Below, in pieces: positions 19,200 through 28,786 of a DNA stretch of 64,000 nt. Numbering within the stretch: position 1 is the first letter of the stretch; each line of letters opens with the position of its first letter. Made by a program: the position numbers and the translations under genes. The notes under the pieces were generated by a model, which saw only the letters and a program-made list of their open reading frames with translations, was not told the origin of the DNA and did not search any database. The stretch is taken from the NCBI GenBank assembly GCA_937934305.1, contig CALHAG010000001.1, positions 112,659 through 176,658 of the forward strand, read 5' to 3'. The DNA is from Candidatus Caldarchaeum subterraneum (GTDB lineage: Archaea; Thermoproteota; Nitrososphaeria_A; Caldarchaeales; Caldarchaeaceae).

Positions 19200-20212
19200 T
19201 ATTCTTCTATGATGATTAGGCCTATCATGCCTGCGTCGGCGTGGCTGACGACGTGGCAGTGGAAGAGAAAGACACCTGGCTTGTTGTAGACGAGGATTAT
19301 GGTGTCTGCCGCCCCTGGGACAAGTGGAACAACTTGCGCGGGCCAGCTTCTTCCGCCTAGCACGTATTGGCTGCGATGGTCCCCCACATGGGCGTGGAAG
19401 CTGTGGTAGAGGTCGCCGATGTTGATGATGTGGAACCTAAGTCTTTCGCCTAGCTTTGCTTTGAAGACCGGCATCGACTTGTTGAAAAGCTGCGCTACGC
19501 CTTCAAGACCCTTCAGCCCCGGATATACCGTGCTCTTGCCGGCAAAGACTTTCTCAAGCTCCGGCTCACCGCCCGGTACACCCATGCCATTCATGATGTA
19601 GAAGGGCCTCTGCCCCGAGCCCACTATGGCGCCTCTCACAGCGGGGGTCTCCGCCATGAAGACGATGAAGTTCCGCGAAGGCGGCTCATCTATCTCGTCG
19701 ACTATAATAGCGCCGTAGAGCCCCATCAGCATGTGGTCCACGATTCTCAGCCCACCGTCCGCCGAGTGGCAGTGATAATACCAGATGCCTGCCTTGGTCG
19801 CGGGCCATTCATACACCCATTCTCCTCCCGGTGGAATCATGGAGCCTTTGCCAACGCCTGTGATTATGTTGATTTGACTGCCGTCGTGCTGGAGGTCGTA
19901 GTAGGGCAGGTGTGGATGCAGGCTGTGGGTTAGGTTGAGCCTGTTGATGGCCCTTACCCTAATCAGGTCACCTACCTTGGCGTATAGCGTCGGCCCGGGA
20001 ATGGTTCCGTTATAGGTCCAAGCATGCCAGACAACTCCCGGCGCAAGCTCAATGTCCGCGGGCTCGATGACTATGGTGTATTCTCTCACATTGGCTTGCT
20101 GTGCAGCGCCGAAGATGTTGGGAAAAACAGTCGGAGTCCAGAAGAGGGCTGTGACAAACCCAAGCAAAAACCCTGAAACAATGAGTCCTACAACGATGTA
20201 AGTGGTTTTCAT
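19199..20212 (-). CDS. Two-domain multicopper oxidase
   Basis: HSLHPHLPYYD, GIWYYHCHSADGG, LYHSFHAHVGDH, FLFHCHVVSHADAGMIGLI copper ligands. Confidence 0.88.
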   Translation of the reverse strand: MKTTYIVVGLIVSGFLLGFVTALFWTPTVFPNIFGAAQQANVREYTIVIEPADIELAPGVVWHAWTYNGTIPGPTLYAKVGDLIRVRAINRLNLTHSLHPHLPYYDLQHDGSQINIITGVGKGSMIPPGGEWVYEWPATKAGIWYYHCHSADGGLRIVDHMLMGLYGAIIVDEIDEPPSRNFIVFMAETPAVRGAIVGSGQRPFYIMNGMGVPGGEPELEKVFAGKSTVYPGLKGLEGVAQLFNKSMPVFKAKLGERLRFHIINIGDLYHSFHAHVGDHRSQYVLGGRSWPAQVVPLVPGAADTIILVYNKPGVFLFHCHVVSHADAGMIGLIIIEE

Positions 20213-20278
20213 TGATTGATTTTTTCGGCTACCGGAATTTTAGTCTACGGCGTTGCGGCGGGGTTTCAGTTAATTAAT

Positions 20279-20296
20279 CACCTAATACATTAGGTG
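20279..20296. promoter_or_regulatory. Perfect dyad CACCTAAT-AC-ATTAGGTG
   Basis: 8-bp perfect arms in the gap between divergent multicopper oxidase and HTH regulator. Confidence 0.6.
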
Positions 20297-20917
20297 GTTG
20301 AGTTGTTTGAGGCGCTTTTACGCGTCCATGTCATCTGTCCCTGGATTTCTGAGTTGGTGAAAGAGAGTTCGGATGTGGAGATTGTGAGCTGCAGGCCTGT
20401 TTTCAAAGGCTCTGGAGCCAGCGCCTTTGTGAGGTTTAGGTCACTTGTTGATGCGAAGATATTGTCAACCCGTGTCTCTTCTCATCCCTATGTGGTTAAG
20501 GCCCGTTTCCGAGCCATGGGTAAAAACTCTGGAGTCGGCTTGGTTGAGTCTATCCAATGTCCATGCAGCAGTCTTGGGCTTTCCTATATGCATGTGCTTG
20601 GGATACGTGTGGAGAAGGGTTCGCTGGTTTTTCGGCTGCTTGTGCAGGATGAGAAAGAGGTTCAGGAGATTGTCGACGGTTTGAGGAGCAGAGGTGTCCG
20701 CTTCAGGGTTGAAGACATTCGGAGAATTCATGCAAAACGTTTTCTCACGCCGAGACAGGAGCAGGTGCTTCTCCACTCATACCTCAACGGATACTTCGAT
20801 AACCCACGGCCCGTAACCCTCAGCAAGCTCGCGAAAGACTTGGAGATAACACCGCCATCCTACATGGAGCTTCTCAGAAAAGCTTTGAAAAAGGTTGTCT
20901 CAGCCTCTTTTACTTGA
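20294..20917 (+). CDS. HTH-10 (Bat/NarO-like) transcriptional regulator
   Basis: C-terminal LTPRQEQVLLHSYLNGYFDNPRPVTLSKLAKDLEITPPSYMELLRKALKKV; Cys pair IQCPCSSLG in sensor region. Confidence 0.75.
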   Translation: MVELFEALLRVHVICPWISELVKESSDVEIVSCRPVFKGSGASAFVRFRSLVDAKILSTRVSSHPYVVKARFRAMGKNSGVGLVESIQCPCSSLGLSYMHVLGIRVEKGSLVFRLLVQDEKEVQEIVDGLRSRGVRFRVEDIRRIHAKRFLTPRQEQVLLHSYLNGYFDNPRPVTLSKLAKDLEITPPSYMELLRKALKKVVSASFT

Positions 20918-20963
20918 TGATGGTTGGAAGAGTTTTTTATCGAGGAGGGTTTTGAACGGCTGG

Positions 20964-21908
20964 ATGCACTCTGTTGTCTGTGAGGGCTTGGTCAAGACTT
21001 ATGAGACGAGGGGAGGGTTTTTCTCCCAACGTAAACAGGTTGTCAAAGCTGTTGACGGTGTTTCGCTGAGGGTTCGCCGAGGCTCTGTTTTCGGGCTTGT
21101 AGGGCCTAACGGCGCCGGCAAAACAACCACCATCAAGATTTTGACAACTCTACTCATTCCTGACGCTGGGCAGGCGTGGGTCAACGGCTTCGACGTGGTC
21201 AAGGAGGCTGACAGGGTTCGTGAAGTTATTGGGCTCGTGCTGGCCCCTGACAAGGGTTTCTACCCGCGCTTAACAGGGTTTGAGAACCTTGTCTACTATG
21301 GGCGTCTCTATGGGTTTAGCAAAGGTGAAGCGGGGCGGCGTGCGGCGGAGCTTCTCGAAACCGTTGGCCTCGGCGGAGATGGCTACAGGTTTTACGAGGA
21401 ATACAGCCTCGGGATGAAAGCCAAGCTCAGCATAGCGAAAGCGCTCATCAACGACCCGGAAACCGTTTTCCTCGATGAGCCAACCATCGGACTCGACCCG
21501 CTCTCAGCCAAGAAAATCAGGGCACTCATATCAGACCTCGCCCGCCAAGGCAAAACAGTTCTCCTGACAAGCCACAACATGTGGGAAGTTGAGACACTCT
21601 CCGAAGAAGTGGCGTTGATAAACAAGGGAAAGGTAGCGGCGTTTGGCACACCGAGAGAGCTGAAGGAGAGACTCAACCTCTCATACATCGTAGAGGTCGA
21701 GATAATCGGCAACAGCCCCCTAGACATCAGCTACCCCGTCGAAAACGGCGAAAGAGGAAACAAGGTGATAAAGATGCTATCATACTCACCCAGCGACACA
21801 CTAGTCGAAATACTTGACGAGCTCAGGTCACGGGACATCCGCATAGGCTACGTCAAAGTGCATGAGCCGAGCCTCGAGGAAGTGTTTGCGCAGGTGGTCA
21901 CGGGATGA
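20964..21908 (+). CDS. ABC transporter ATP-binding protein
   Basis: GPNGAGKTTTIKIL, YSLGMKAKLSIAKALINDPETVFLDEPTIGLDP; start trimmed to ATG 20964. Confidence 0.92.
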   Translation: MHSVVCEGLVKTYETRGGFFSQRKQVVKAVDGVSLRVRRGSVFGLVGPNGAGKTTTIKILTTLLIPDAGQAWVNGFDVVKEADRVREVIGLVLAPDKGFYPRLTGFENLVYYGRLYGFSKGEAGRRAAELLETVGLGGDGYRFYEEYSLGMKAKLSIAKALINDPETVFLDEPTIGLDPLSAKKIRALISDLARQGKTVLLTSHNMWEVETLSEEVALINKGKVAAFGTPRELKERLNLSYIVEVEIIGNSPLDISYPVENGERGNKVIKMLSYSPSDTLVEILDELRSRDIRIGYVKVHEPSLEEVFAQVVTG

Positions 21909-22678
21909 AGACATTCAGCCAATTCACGGCGGTATTCGAGGCCGAGCTCAAATCCTATTTGCGAGAAGTGGGGGCCCTTGTTTTTGTCGCCGTTTTCCCG
22001 CTGTTCTTCTCGACGCTGACATATGGCATGGGAACTGTTCTCACCGGTGAGGCGGCGCCGGAGAGGTGGCTCTACCAAGTGATAGGCTTCGGCGTGATGA
22101 CTGTTTCAATCGTCTTAACCTCTTCGACGGCATGGTATTTTAGGAGAGGTATGTCCAGCGGCAGGCTTGAATACGTGATGGCCGCGCCCGTAAGCCCGGT
22201 TGCTATTCTGGCGGCTCATTCTCTCGCAAACGTTCTAACCTCTCTGCTGGCGTTTCTTTTCGCAGGCTTTGTCGGAACATACATCGTCTACGGCCTCTCT
22301 AAATTACCGGGTTTTCTTCTCGCGGCTGCTGTGACTTTTTTCGCCCTGCTACCTGTTGTCGGTGTAAACCTTGTGGTGGGTGTGGTGACTATTGTGGCGA
22401 AAGAACCTGAGCCTGTGGCTAACACTGTTGCGGCTGTGGTGGCCGCTACCTCGGGCTTCGCATATCCGATAACTCTTCTTCCACCTGTTCTACAGCTCAT
22501 AGGCATGGTTCTCCCATTCCACCACGTAGTCGAAACAGCACGCGCAGCTGTGATGACCAGCCTTTCACCCACACAGCTCCCAATACTCCTGCTGATGATG
22601 CTCTACCTCGTCGCGGGGCTCGCGGTCTACCGCTACGGTGAAAACCACTATGCGAGAAAAGTCGGGGTTAGCTGGTAA
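21905..22678 (+). CDS. ABC-2 type permease
   Basis: Multi-TM; downstream of ATPase with ATGA overlap. Confidence 0.8.
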   Translation: MKTFSQFTAVFEAELKSYLREVGALVFVAVFPLFFSTLTYGMGTVLTGEAAPERWLYQVIGFGVMTVSIVLTSSTAWYFRRGMSSGRLEYVMAAPVSPVAILAAHSLANVLTSLLAFLFAGFVGTYIVYGLSKLPGFLLAAAVTFFALLPVVGVNLVVGVVTIVAKEPEPVANTVAAVVAATSGFAYPITLLPPVLQLIGMVLPFHHVVETARAAVMTSLSPTQLPILLLMMLYLVAGLAVYRYGENHYARKVGVSW

Positions 22679-23450
22679 AATAGCTGCGGAGCTGGCCCGT
22701 GGGCTAACCATCTACAGCCGCCAGAGAACATGGATTCTCGCCGACTTGCTGCAGTGGCCTTTCTGGATAATTTTCTTTTTTCTCGCCATATTGATGTATG
22801 CACCCTCTTTTCTGAACGACCCGGCTGTGATGAAAACAATTTCCTACGGCTTCTTCGTCTTCATCTTCGTCTCCTCGTTTATGTGGAACGCGACCTCGCT
22901 TCCTCTCGAGGCCCAGATGGGTGTGGTTGAGCAGCTTGTCCTAACCAAGACACCCATCAGCATACATCTGGTCAGCAGAACGATAATTACAGCGGCGGAC
23001 ATAGCCTTGGGTGGATTGGCCCTTCTCCTTCTCTCGTCGCTTTTCTTCGGAGCCGATGTCTCCATCGCAAAACCCCTGCACTTCGCAGCCTACCTCGCCA
23101 TCGCATTCATCTTCTTCCTCTTCTTCTCATCAATAGTCTCCACCCTCCTCCTCTCCGTAAAATCACCGTGGATAGTGACGAACATCCTGCAGTTTGTCGT
23201 GCCTTTCAGCAGCGGAGCAATCCCGGTTCATCTGCTTCCCCCTGAAGCGGCCGCCGTTGTCTCGGCTTCACCTTTCTTCTACATCCTCCACCCCATAGTG
23301 GCGTCGGCCACAGGCCTCTTCTACCTACCTGAGACGCAGATGTTAGTGGGCGCCGTGGCCGCGACCATCGTCGCCGCCGTGTTGTCAGTTTTCGCAGAAA
23401 AACGTCTAATGAGGAGAGCCTTGAAGACCGGAAGGTTCGCGGTCCTCTAA
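22638..23450 (+). CDS. ABC-2 type permease
   Basis: Multi-TM; overlaps preceding permease gene. Confidence 0.78.
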   Translation: MKTTMREKSGLAGKIAAELARGLTIYSRQRTWILADLLQWPFWIIFFFLAILMYAPSFLNDPAVMKTISYGFFVFIFVSSFMWNATSLPLEAQMGVVEQLVLTKTPISIHLVSRTIITAADIALGGLALLLLSSLFFGADVSIAKPLHFAAYLAIAFIFFLFFSSIVSTLLLSVKSPWIVTNILQFVVPFSSGAIPVHLLPPEAAAVVSASPFFYILHPIVASATGLFYLPETQMLVGAVAATIVAAVLSVFAEKRLMRRALKTGRFAVL

Positions 23451-23642
23451 AAAAGAGGTAAAACCTACCCAATCACAGCCAGAATCTTGTGAATTGGATA
23501 TAACCTAGGCTTTTATGTCAAACCTACTCTTATTGGTAACAAGCTAGACTGCGACACACGTAGACAAGAATACTCCCAAAGATTTGGAGGAGATAAAGAA
23601 AACTCATCGGTCGAAACTTGCACAAAACATATTTCTAACACC

Positions 23643-24296
23643 GTGGTGACTGTAACTATAGTTGTGAGTTCAAGGCCTATGGTGGTGGATAAGGTGAGGA
23701 GGTACACTATACCTCTAGTATTGGCCGCGTTTCTACTATTATCAACAACGTTATCACAATTTTTCCTGTCAACAAATAATGGAGGGGAAAAAGCACGTTT
23801 TGAACCGCCTCTCTATGAAGCGTTTATGTCACAAGCAAAGGAGGTGTCGTTAGATGAGTTTATCCAAGTAATGAAGTCACATGGTTATGAGGTTGTGCTA
23901 CCTGCTCGTCTTCCCAAAAACTTGACCCTGAGCGCAATTTACTATAAGTGTTGCCCATTAGTTGCCATGGTTCTCTACAGTGCTAAAGGTGAGAAAGACT
24001 ACAGATACTCAGAGCTAGCGATTGAGATATCACCTAATCCATTCCCACTAAGCGAAGAATATCTACAACAGTCGAACAACACAGCCGTCAACGAATACGT
24101 GATTAAAGTCGGAAATGGATATGCACGAATAATTCCCAAAGCACCTTTTGGTGACGAAGAAAGAAACCGTATCTTTGGCCCGCAACCCATGGCGATTTAC
24201 TGGGATGGAGGGCTGGAATACCTCATAGGTGTGCTGCCGCCAATCTCACTAGAGGACTTAGAATATGTTGTCAGAGGGTTAGAAAAAGCCTCATAG
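23643..24296 (+). CDS. Secreted/anchored hypothetical protein
   Basis: N-terminal TM then soluble domain; more AT-rich codon usage than neighbours. Confidence 0.5.
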   Translation: MVTVTIVVSSRPMVVDKVRRYTIPLVLAAFLLLSTTLSQFFLSTNNGGEKARFEPPLYEAFMSQAKEVSLDEFIQVMKSHGYEVVLPARLPKNLTLSAIYYKCCPLVAMVLYSAKGEKDYRYSELAIEISPNPFPLSEEYLQQSNNTAVNEYVIKVGNGYARIIPKAPFGDEERNRIFGPQPMAIYWDGGLEYLIGVLPPISLEDLEYVVRGLEKAS

Positions 24297-24385
24297 CATC
24301 ATGAGAAGACAGGGCCGCATCTTAATCGGTGGGAAAGAACAAATTAGATAAGAAGAACTTTGAAGATAGTTAAGCTCGTTGTTCT

Positions 24386-24973
24386 CTAGAGTAGTGGTAG
24401 AATCTGCTCCAGCATGTCTTCAGCGGGCATCTCTGGTGTGAGGATTTTTCGGAGCACGAGGTTTCTGTCTCCGATGTATATGAGGGCGGAATGGGCTATG
24501 AAAGCGGCTTGCTCTTCTTTTTCGAGAGGCCTGATGTGATATTTTTGCCACACCTCGGCCAACTCATCCCAGTCACCGGTCAAAGCAACTATCCTGCTGC
24601 TGTATTTCTCGACGAGGCGTGCGAGGGTTTCGGGCGAGTCGCGGAAAGGGTCGGTGGTGATGAAGATCAAGGCTACGTCTGATGCTTTTGGGCCGAGAAG
24701 CTGCTCAAGCTCCGCATATTTTCTCAAAACCTGTGGACAGACATCGGGACAGTTGGCGTATCCGAAGAAAATCAACACAACCTTCCCTTGGAAAGATTCG
24801 AGAGCTACTCTTTCCCCGTATATGTTTGTTAATGTGAAGCGTGGTAGGGCCCTGCCGCTCATCAAGACATCTGGCTGCATATTAGGCGTCTCCCGCTGAG
24901 AGATAAAGAAGGAGAGAAGAAAGGCTGTCGCGATGACTAACAAATAGAGGGGAATTAGCTTGGCGGTTTTCAT
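24386..24973 (-). CDS. SCO1/SenC copper chaperone
   Basis: VVLIFFGYANCPDVCPQVLRKYAEL; IFITTDPFRDSPETL. Confidence 0.9.
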   Translation of the reverse strand: MKTAKLIPLYLLVIATAFLLSFFISQRETPNMQPDVLMSGRALPRFTLTNIYGERVALESFQGKVVLIFFGYANCPDVCPQVLRKYAELEQLLGPKASDVALIFITTDPFRDSPETLARLVEKYSSRIVALTGDWDELAEVWQKYHIRPLEKEEQAAFIAHSALIYIGDRNLVLRKILTPEMPAEDMLEQILPLL

Positions 24974-26427
24974 GTTTTCTTGGATGTTTTTTCGCCGACG
25001 TAGACCAGTAGGCTAAGTGCGCCGAGGCCTCCGAAGAAGACGATGAACGCGGTGAGGTCGAAGGTGAAGCCGATTCCCTGGCCCGCCGAGGAAGGCAGCC
25101 CGGCGGCCGCGTAGGCGACCAACGTGCCTTTCATGTATGGATGAATTCCGCAGATGTAGTTGTATTCGCCTTCTTTCTCGATTTTGAAGCTGAACTGCTC
25201 CGCGTTTTTCAGAAGCTGTGAGGCGAAGGAGACAGGGCCCTTGACGGCGGCTACGTTGTGCTGCCCAGTTATCTCACCGGAGCCGATGCTGAGAACATCC
25301 TCGTTAACCCAAGTTATCGTTGAGCCTACGGGGACACGGGCTATCTTGGGGTAGAAGCTGTTACCCACAATCTGTATCATCACTTTTTCACCGGGCAGGA
25401 AGGTCTTGGACTCGTCTGGGGATGTTGGCTCAAAGGGTGCGACAACCCTCTTCGGATTCGCTGGAGGCTGTGCAACGGGGCCGTTGGGGAGGATGACGGG
25501 CGCAGGCGTCGCGTTTGCTGATGCCGCGACTATGCCCACAGCTCCCTTGATGGCCTGTGTGCCGAAGGCATGTGACACGATGAGGAAATTACCCTCAGCG
25601 GGGACACGCCATTCAATCACGTAGGACTCTGTCGGAGCTGCGTTGACTGTCTGCAGCCCAACCTCGACGTTGTCAGGGTTACCTCCCTTGTAAACATACT
25701 CCCAAATGCCTCCGACAGCGTGGAAGCTGGAGACGAGGCTGGGCCCCACGTTGAGGAAGTAGAAGCGGATGTAGTCGCCGGGCCTCGCCTGTATAGGCTC
25801 GGTTACGTAGCGGAAAACACGGCCGTTGAACATCACGTAGACGGGTTTTCCGTCGTAGAAGTCGCGTCCATTCATGTAGACCTCGTGCTGTATAAGGTAG
25901 ACTTTGATGTCGGGCTCGCGGCCCAGCTGCTTCTCCAGCAGATAGCTACCCTTCTTCGGTTCAACAACAACCATGCCATACATGCCGGCGAGCGTGTGCG
26001 TCAATATTCCATGCCCTCCGGGTGCGCAGTGATACATGTAGACACCTGGGAAATCGGCTTTGAAGACCAGCCTACCTTCTCCGCCCGGCGCTATGTTGCC
26101 GACAAACTTCGAGGTCTGTGTGTTGGCCGCGTGGAACGATAAGCCATGAGTATACTGGCCAACGTTCTTGACAACAATCTCGACAACATCTCCCTCATCA
26201 ACAACTATCAAGGGCCCCGGCGAGGTGCCGTTGAAAACAAACGCCCGAAACACCACTCCATCATCTATAACCACATCAGCCTCTGACGCGATGAGAGTAA
26301 ACGACTTGTTGGGCACAGCGTTCGGCGGAGGATTGCCTGGAACACCGGGAGCGTAGACGATAGCCGAAGCAGGAGCCGCCAACGCGAACAAAGTGGCGAT
26401 AACTGCTAAAAGCAACATCCTGTTCAT
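24970..26427 (-). CDS. Copper nitrite reductase-like (NirK family) with extra C-terminal cupredoxin domain and TM anchor
   Basis: THGLSFHAANTQTSKFVGNIAPGGEGRLVFKADFPGVYMYHCAPGGHGILTHTLAGMYGMVVVEP; C-terminal YNYICGIHPYMKGTLVAY. Confidence 0.82.
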   Translation of the reverse strand: MNRMLLLAVIATLFALAAPASAIVYAPGVPGNPPPNAVPNKSFTLIASEADVVIDDGVVFRAFVFNGTSPGPLIVVDEGDVVEIVVKNVGQYTHGLSFHAANTQTSKFVGNIAPGGEGRLVFKADFPGVYMYHCAPGGHGILTHTLAGMYGMVVVEPKKGSYLLEKQLGREPDIKVYLIQHEVYMNGRDFYDGKPVYVMFNGRVFRYVTEPIQARPGDYIRFYFLNVGPSLVSSFHAVGGIWEYVYKGGNPDNVEVGLQTVNAAPTESYVIEWRVPAEGNFLIVSHAFGTQAIKGAVGIVAASANATPAPVILPNGPVAQPPANPKRVVAPFEPTSPDESKTFLPGEKVMIQIVGNSFYPKIARVPVGSTITWVNEDVLSIGSGEITGQHNVAAVKGPVSFASQLLKNAEQFSFKIEKEGEYNYICGIHPYMKGTLVAYAAAGLPSSAGQGIGFTFDLTAFIVFFGGLGALSLLVYVGEKTSKKT

Positions 26428-26461
26428 GTCTTATAATAGGTGGCTACGTGTAAAAAGTTCA

Positions 26462-26482
26462 TTATGCAACACCGTTGCATAA
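26462..26482. promoter_or_regulatory. Perfect dyad TTATGCAAC-ACC-GTTGCATAA
   Basis: 9-bp perfect arms between divergent nirK-like gene and HTH regulator. Confidence 0.65.
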
Positions 26483-26520
26483 CAATCAAACTTAATTTAT
26501 AGATTAGTGTTAGACTGTCT

Positions 26521-27129
26521 GTGAAAGCTTCGCCTCATCAGCTGACGGTCGTTGTCCGAAACAGCACCTGTAGAGTGGTGCAGACCCTTTTTCAGAGGGG
26601 TGTTGAAGGCTCTTTCAGGAGCATCAGGGTCGGGGACAGGCTGTCAAGTCATCTTATACAGCTCTCCAAACCCGTTTCCCAGGAGCTTCTCCACATACCC
26701 GACTCAATAGTCTATACGATGGGCCGCAGGTTCGTCTGGGTCGATTCCCCCAGTTGCATAGCGTGCCAAACCCTCTCAAACAACTCAGCCATCCCCCTAA
26801 ACATCATGTTCATCAGAGGCGTCGGCGTAGTCTTCACATTCCTTACACCGGGCCGCCTCGTCTCCCGGAAAATCCTCGACCAGATGCGTGAGAGAGGACT
26901 TGATGTCGAGGTTTTGAACAGGAAAGTCTTCAACCTCCGAGCGGTCTTGACGCCGAAGCAGCAGCAGGTTCTCTACACCGCCTTCATGATGGGGTATTTT
27001 TCACCATCCCGTGAAACAAGCCTCGGAGAAATAGCCACAAGGCTCGGCGTCTCCAAGTCAACTGTCTCACGTCATCTGAGAACCGCTATGAGAAAGCTTG
27101 CGGTAACGACTCCTCAGGCGGCTGTTTAA
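26521..27129 (+). CDS. HTH-10 (Bat/NarO-like) transcriptional regulator
   Basis: LTPKQQQVLYTAFMMGYFSPSRETSLGEIATRLGVSKSTVSRHLRTAMRKL; SPSCIACQTL Cys pair. Confidence 0.8.
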   Translation: MKASPHQLTVVVRNSTCRVVQTLFQRGVEGSFRSIRVGDRLSSHLIQLSKPVSQELLHIPDSIVYTMGRRFVWVDSPSCIACQTLSNNSAIPLNIMFIRGVGVVFTFLTPGRLVSRKILDQMRERGLDVEVLNRKVFNLRAVLTPKQQQVLYTAFMMGYFSPSRETSLGEIATRLGVSKSTVSRHLRTAMRKLAVTTPQAAV

Positions 27130-27178
27130 GTTTTAAATGCTACTAAGTATATGATAATAACGCAATAAGTGGTAGCCC

Positions 27179-27394
27179 ATGGTCAAGCACATACTGGTAA
27201 CGTTGTCTGACGAGCAGTACAAATGCGTAAGCTTCCTGCGGAATAAGATGGGGAGCAGCGACGCCGAGGTTCTCCGCAACATTTTCCTCTCATGGCTGGC
27301 TGAGAAGGCGATGATCGGGTGTTGGGAGACGGATAGGGCTGTGGAGGAGTTTCAGAAGAAGTGGATGGAGAAGAAGGAGAAGACGACGGTTTAG
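27179..27394 (+). CDS. Small ribbon-helix-helix-like protein
   Basis: HILVTLSDEQYKCVSFLRNKMGSSDAEVLRNIFLSWL; immediately upstream of cysteine synthase. Confidence 0.5.
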   Translation: MVKHILVTLSDEQYKCVSFLRNKMGSSDAEVLRNIFLSWLAEKAMIGCWETDRAVEEFQKKWMEKKEKTTV

Positions 27395-27404
27395 GCGGCA
27401 AAAT

Positions 27405-28313
27405 ATGACGGTGGTCGGCGCGGAGCTTCTCCGAACAGAGTCAGAGGGTCTGTGGCAGCTGGTGGGCAAAACCCCTCTCCTCAGGCTCAGGTCTTTCGAG
27501 AAACCCGGCGTCAAGCTATACGCCAAATGTGAGATGTTCAACCCCGGGGGCTCGGTGAAGGATAGGCCCGCGCTCAGCATCCTCTTAGACGGCATAAGGT
27601 CCGGACATCTCTCACCGGGTAAAAGCATCCTCGACGCGACATCGGGCAACATGGGAGTGTCCTACAGCATGCTCGCCGCCTCGCTCGGCTACCGTGCCGT
27701 CATGGTCTCACCCGCAAACATCTCACCCATCAAACTCCGCAAAATGAAGGCCTTCGGCGCACAGGTCATCTTGACCGACGCGTTGGAAGGCATCGACGGA
27801 GCCATCCAAAAAGTCAGGGAAATGTATGAACAGGAGCCCGAGAAATATTTCTACGCAGACCAGTACAGCAACCCCGCCAACCCCCGTGCACACTATGAAT
27901 CAACGGGGCCCGAGGTCTGGATGCAGACAGGAGGAAAAATCACTCACTTTGTTGCAGGCGTCGGCACCTCGGGAACTCTACAAGGCACTGCGAGGTTCCT
28001 CAAAGAGAAAAACCCGCGGATAAAAGTGGTTGAGGTGCAGCCGGAGGACGAGTTCCACGGAATAGAGGGCCTCAAACACATGGCTTCAGCCCTGAGACCC
28101 AGCCTATACCGCGAAGACATAGCCGACAACAGATACTTCATCCGCACCGAGGACGCGGCGGAAACCAGCCGAAGACTCGCCAGGTCCGAGGGCCTTCTCT
28201 CAGGATACTCCGGCGGAGCAGCTTTAAGGGCTGCTGTTGAGCTGATTGAGGAGCTGGATGAAGGAGTCGTGGTGGTGGTTCTGCCCGACGGCTACGGTGA
28301 CTCGGAGAGATGA
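27405..28313 (+). CDS. cysM: Cysteine synthase family (PLP-dependent, CysM/CysK type)
   Basis: MFNPGGSVKDRPAL PLP lysine motif, DATSGNMGVSYSMLAASLGYRAVMV, GVGTSGTLQGTARFLK. Confidence 0.9.
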   Translation: MTVVGAELLRTESEGLWQLVGKTPLLRLRSFEKPGVKLYAKCEMFNPGGSVKDRPALSILLDGIRSGHLSPGKSILDATSGNMGVSYSMLAASLGYRAVMVSPANISPIKLRKMKAFGAQVILTDALEGIDGAIQKVREMYEQEPEKYFYADQYSNPANPRAHYESTGPEVWMQTGGKITHFVAGVGTSGTLQGTARFLKEKNPRIKVVEVQPEDEFHGIEGLKHMASALRPSLYREDIADNRYFIRTEDAAETSRRLARSEGLLSGYSGGAALRAAVELIEELDEGVVVVVLPDGYGDSER

Positions 28314-28732
28314 AGCTGGTGGTTAAGCGGCGGGTCTTCGAGGAGATAGCCAAGAGATGCATAGAAGGCTATCCCTATGAAACCGCGGGCCTCATGTTCG
28401 GCGACCTCGGCAGCCGGCTTGTCCTCGACATCTACCCCGTCCAAAACATCCACGAACACGACAGAAGAGTAAGATACCGGATAGACCCCATGGAATACTA
28501 CCGCGCAGAGAAGACAGCCGAGGAAAAAGGGATGACTATCGTGGGCGTCTACCACTCCCATCCCAACGTAGCCGCCCGCCCCTCAGCCTACGACCTCGAA
28601 TACGCACTCCCCCCATGGTCATACCTCATACTCTCCGTAAACCATGAAAAAGTCCTCGAATACGCCAGCTGGAGAGCCGTCCAAAACAACGGCGAGAAAA
28701 AATTCCTCCAAGAAGAAGTCGTCATCGAGTAA
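28310..28732 (+). CDS. JAMM/MPN+ metalloprotease (Mec/Rpn11-like)
   Basis: YETAGLMFG ... GVYHSHPNVAARPSAYD: intact E-HxHx10D JAMM signature; ATGA overlap with cysteine synthase stop. Confidence 0.9.
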   Translation: MKLVVKRRVFEEIAKRCIEGYPYETAGLMFGDLGSRLVLDIYPVQNIHEHDRRVRYRIDPMEYYRAEKTAEEKGMTIVGVYHSHPNVAARPSAYDLEYALPPWSYLILSVNHEKVLEYASWRAVQNNGEKKFLQEEVVIE

Positions 28733-28786
28733 AGATGAGACGATATGTATATTAATGGAACAGCAGTAAAAAGATGAGATAGACAC

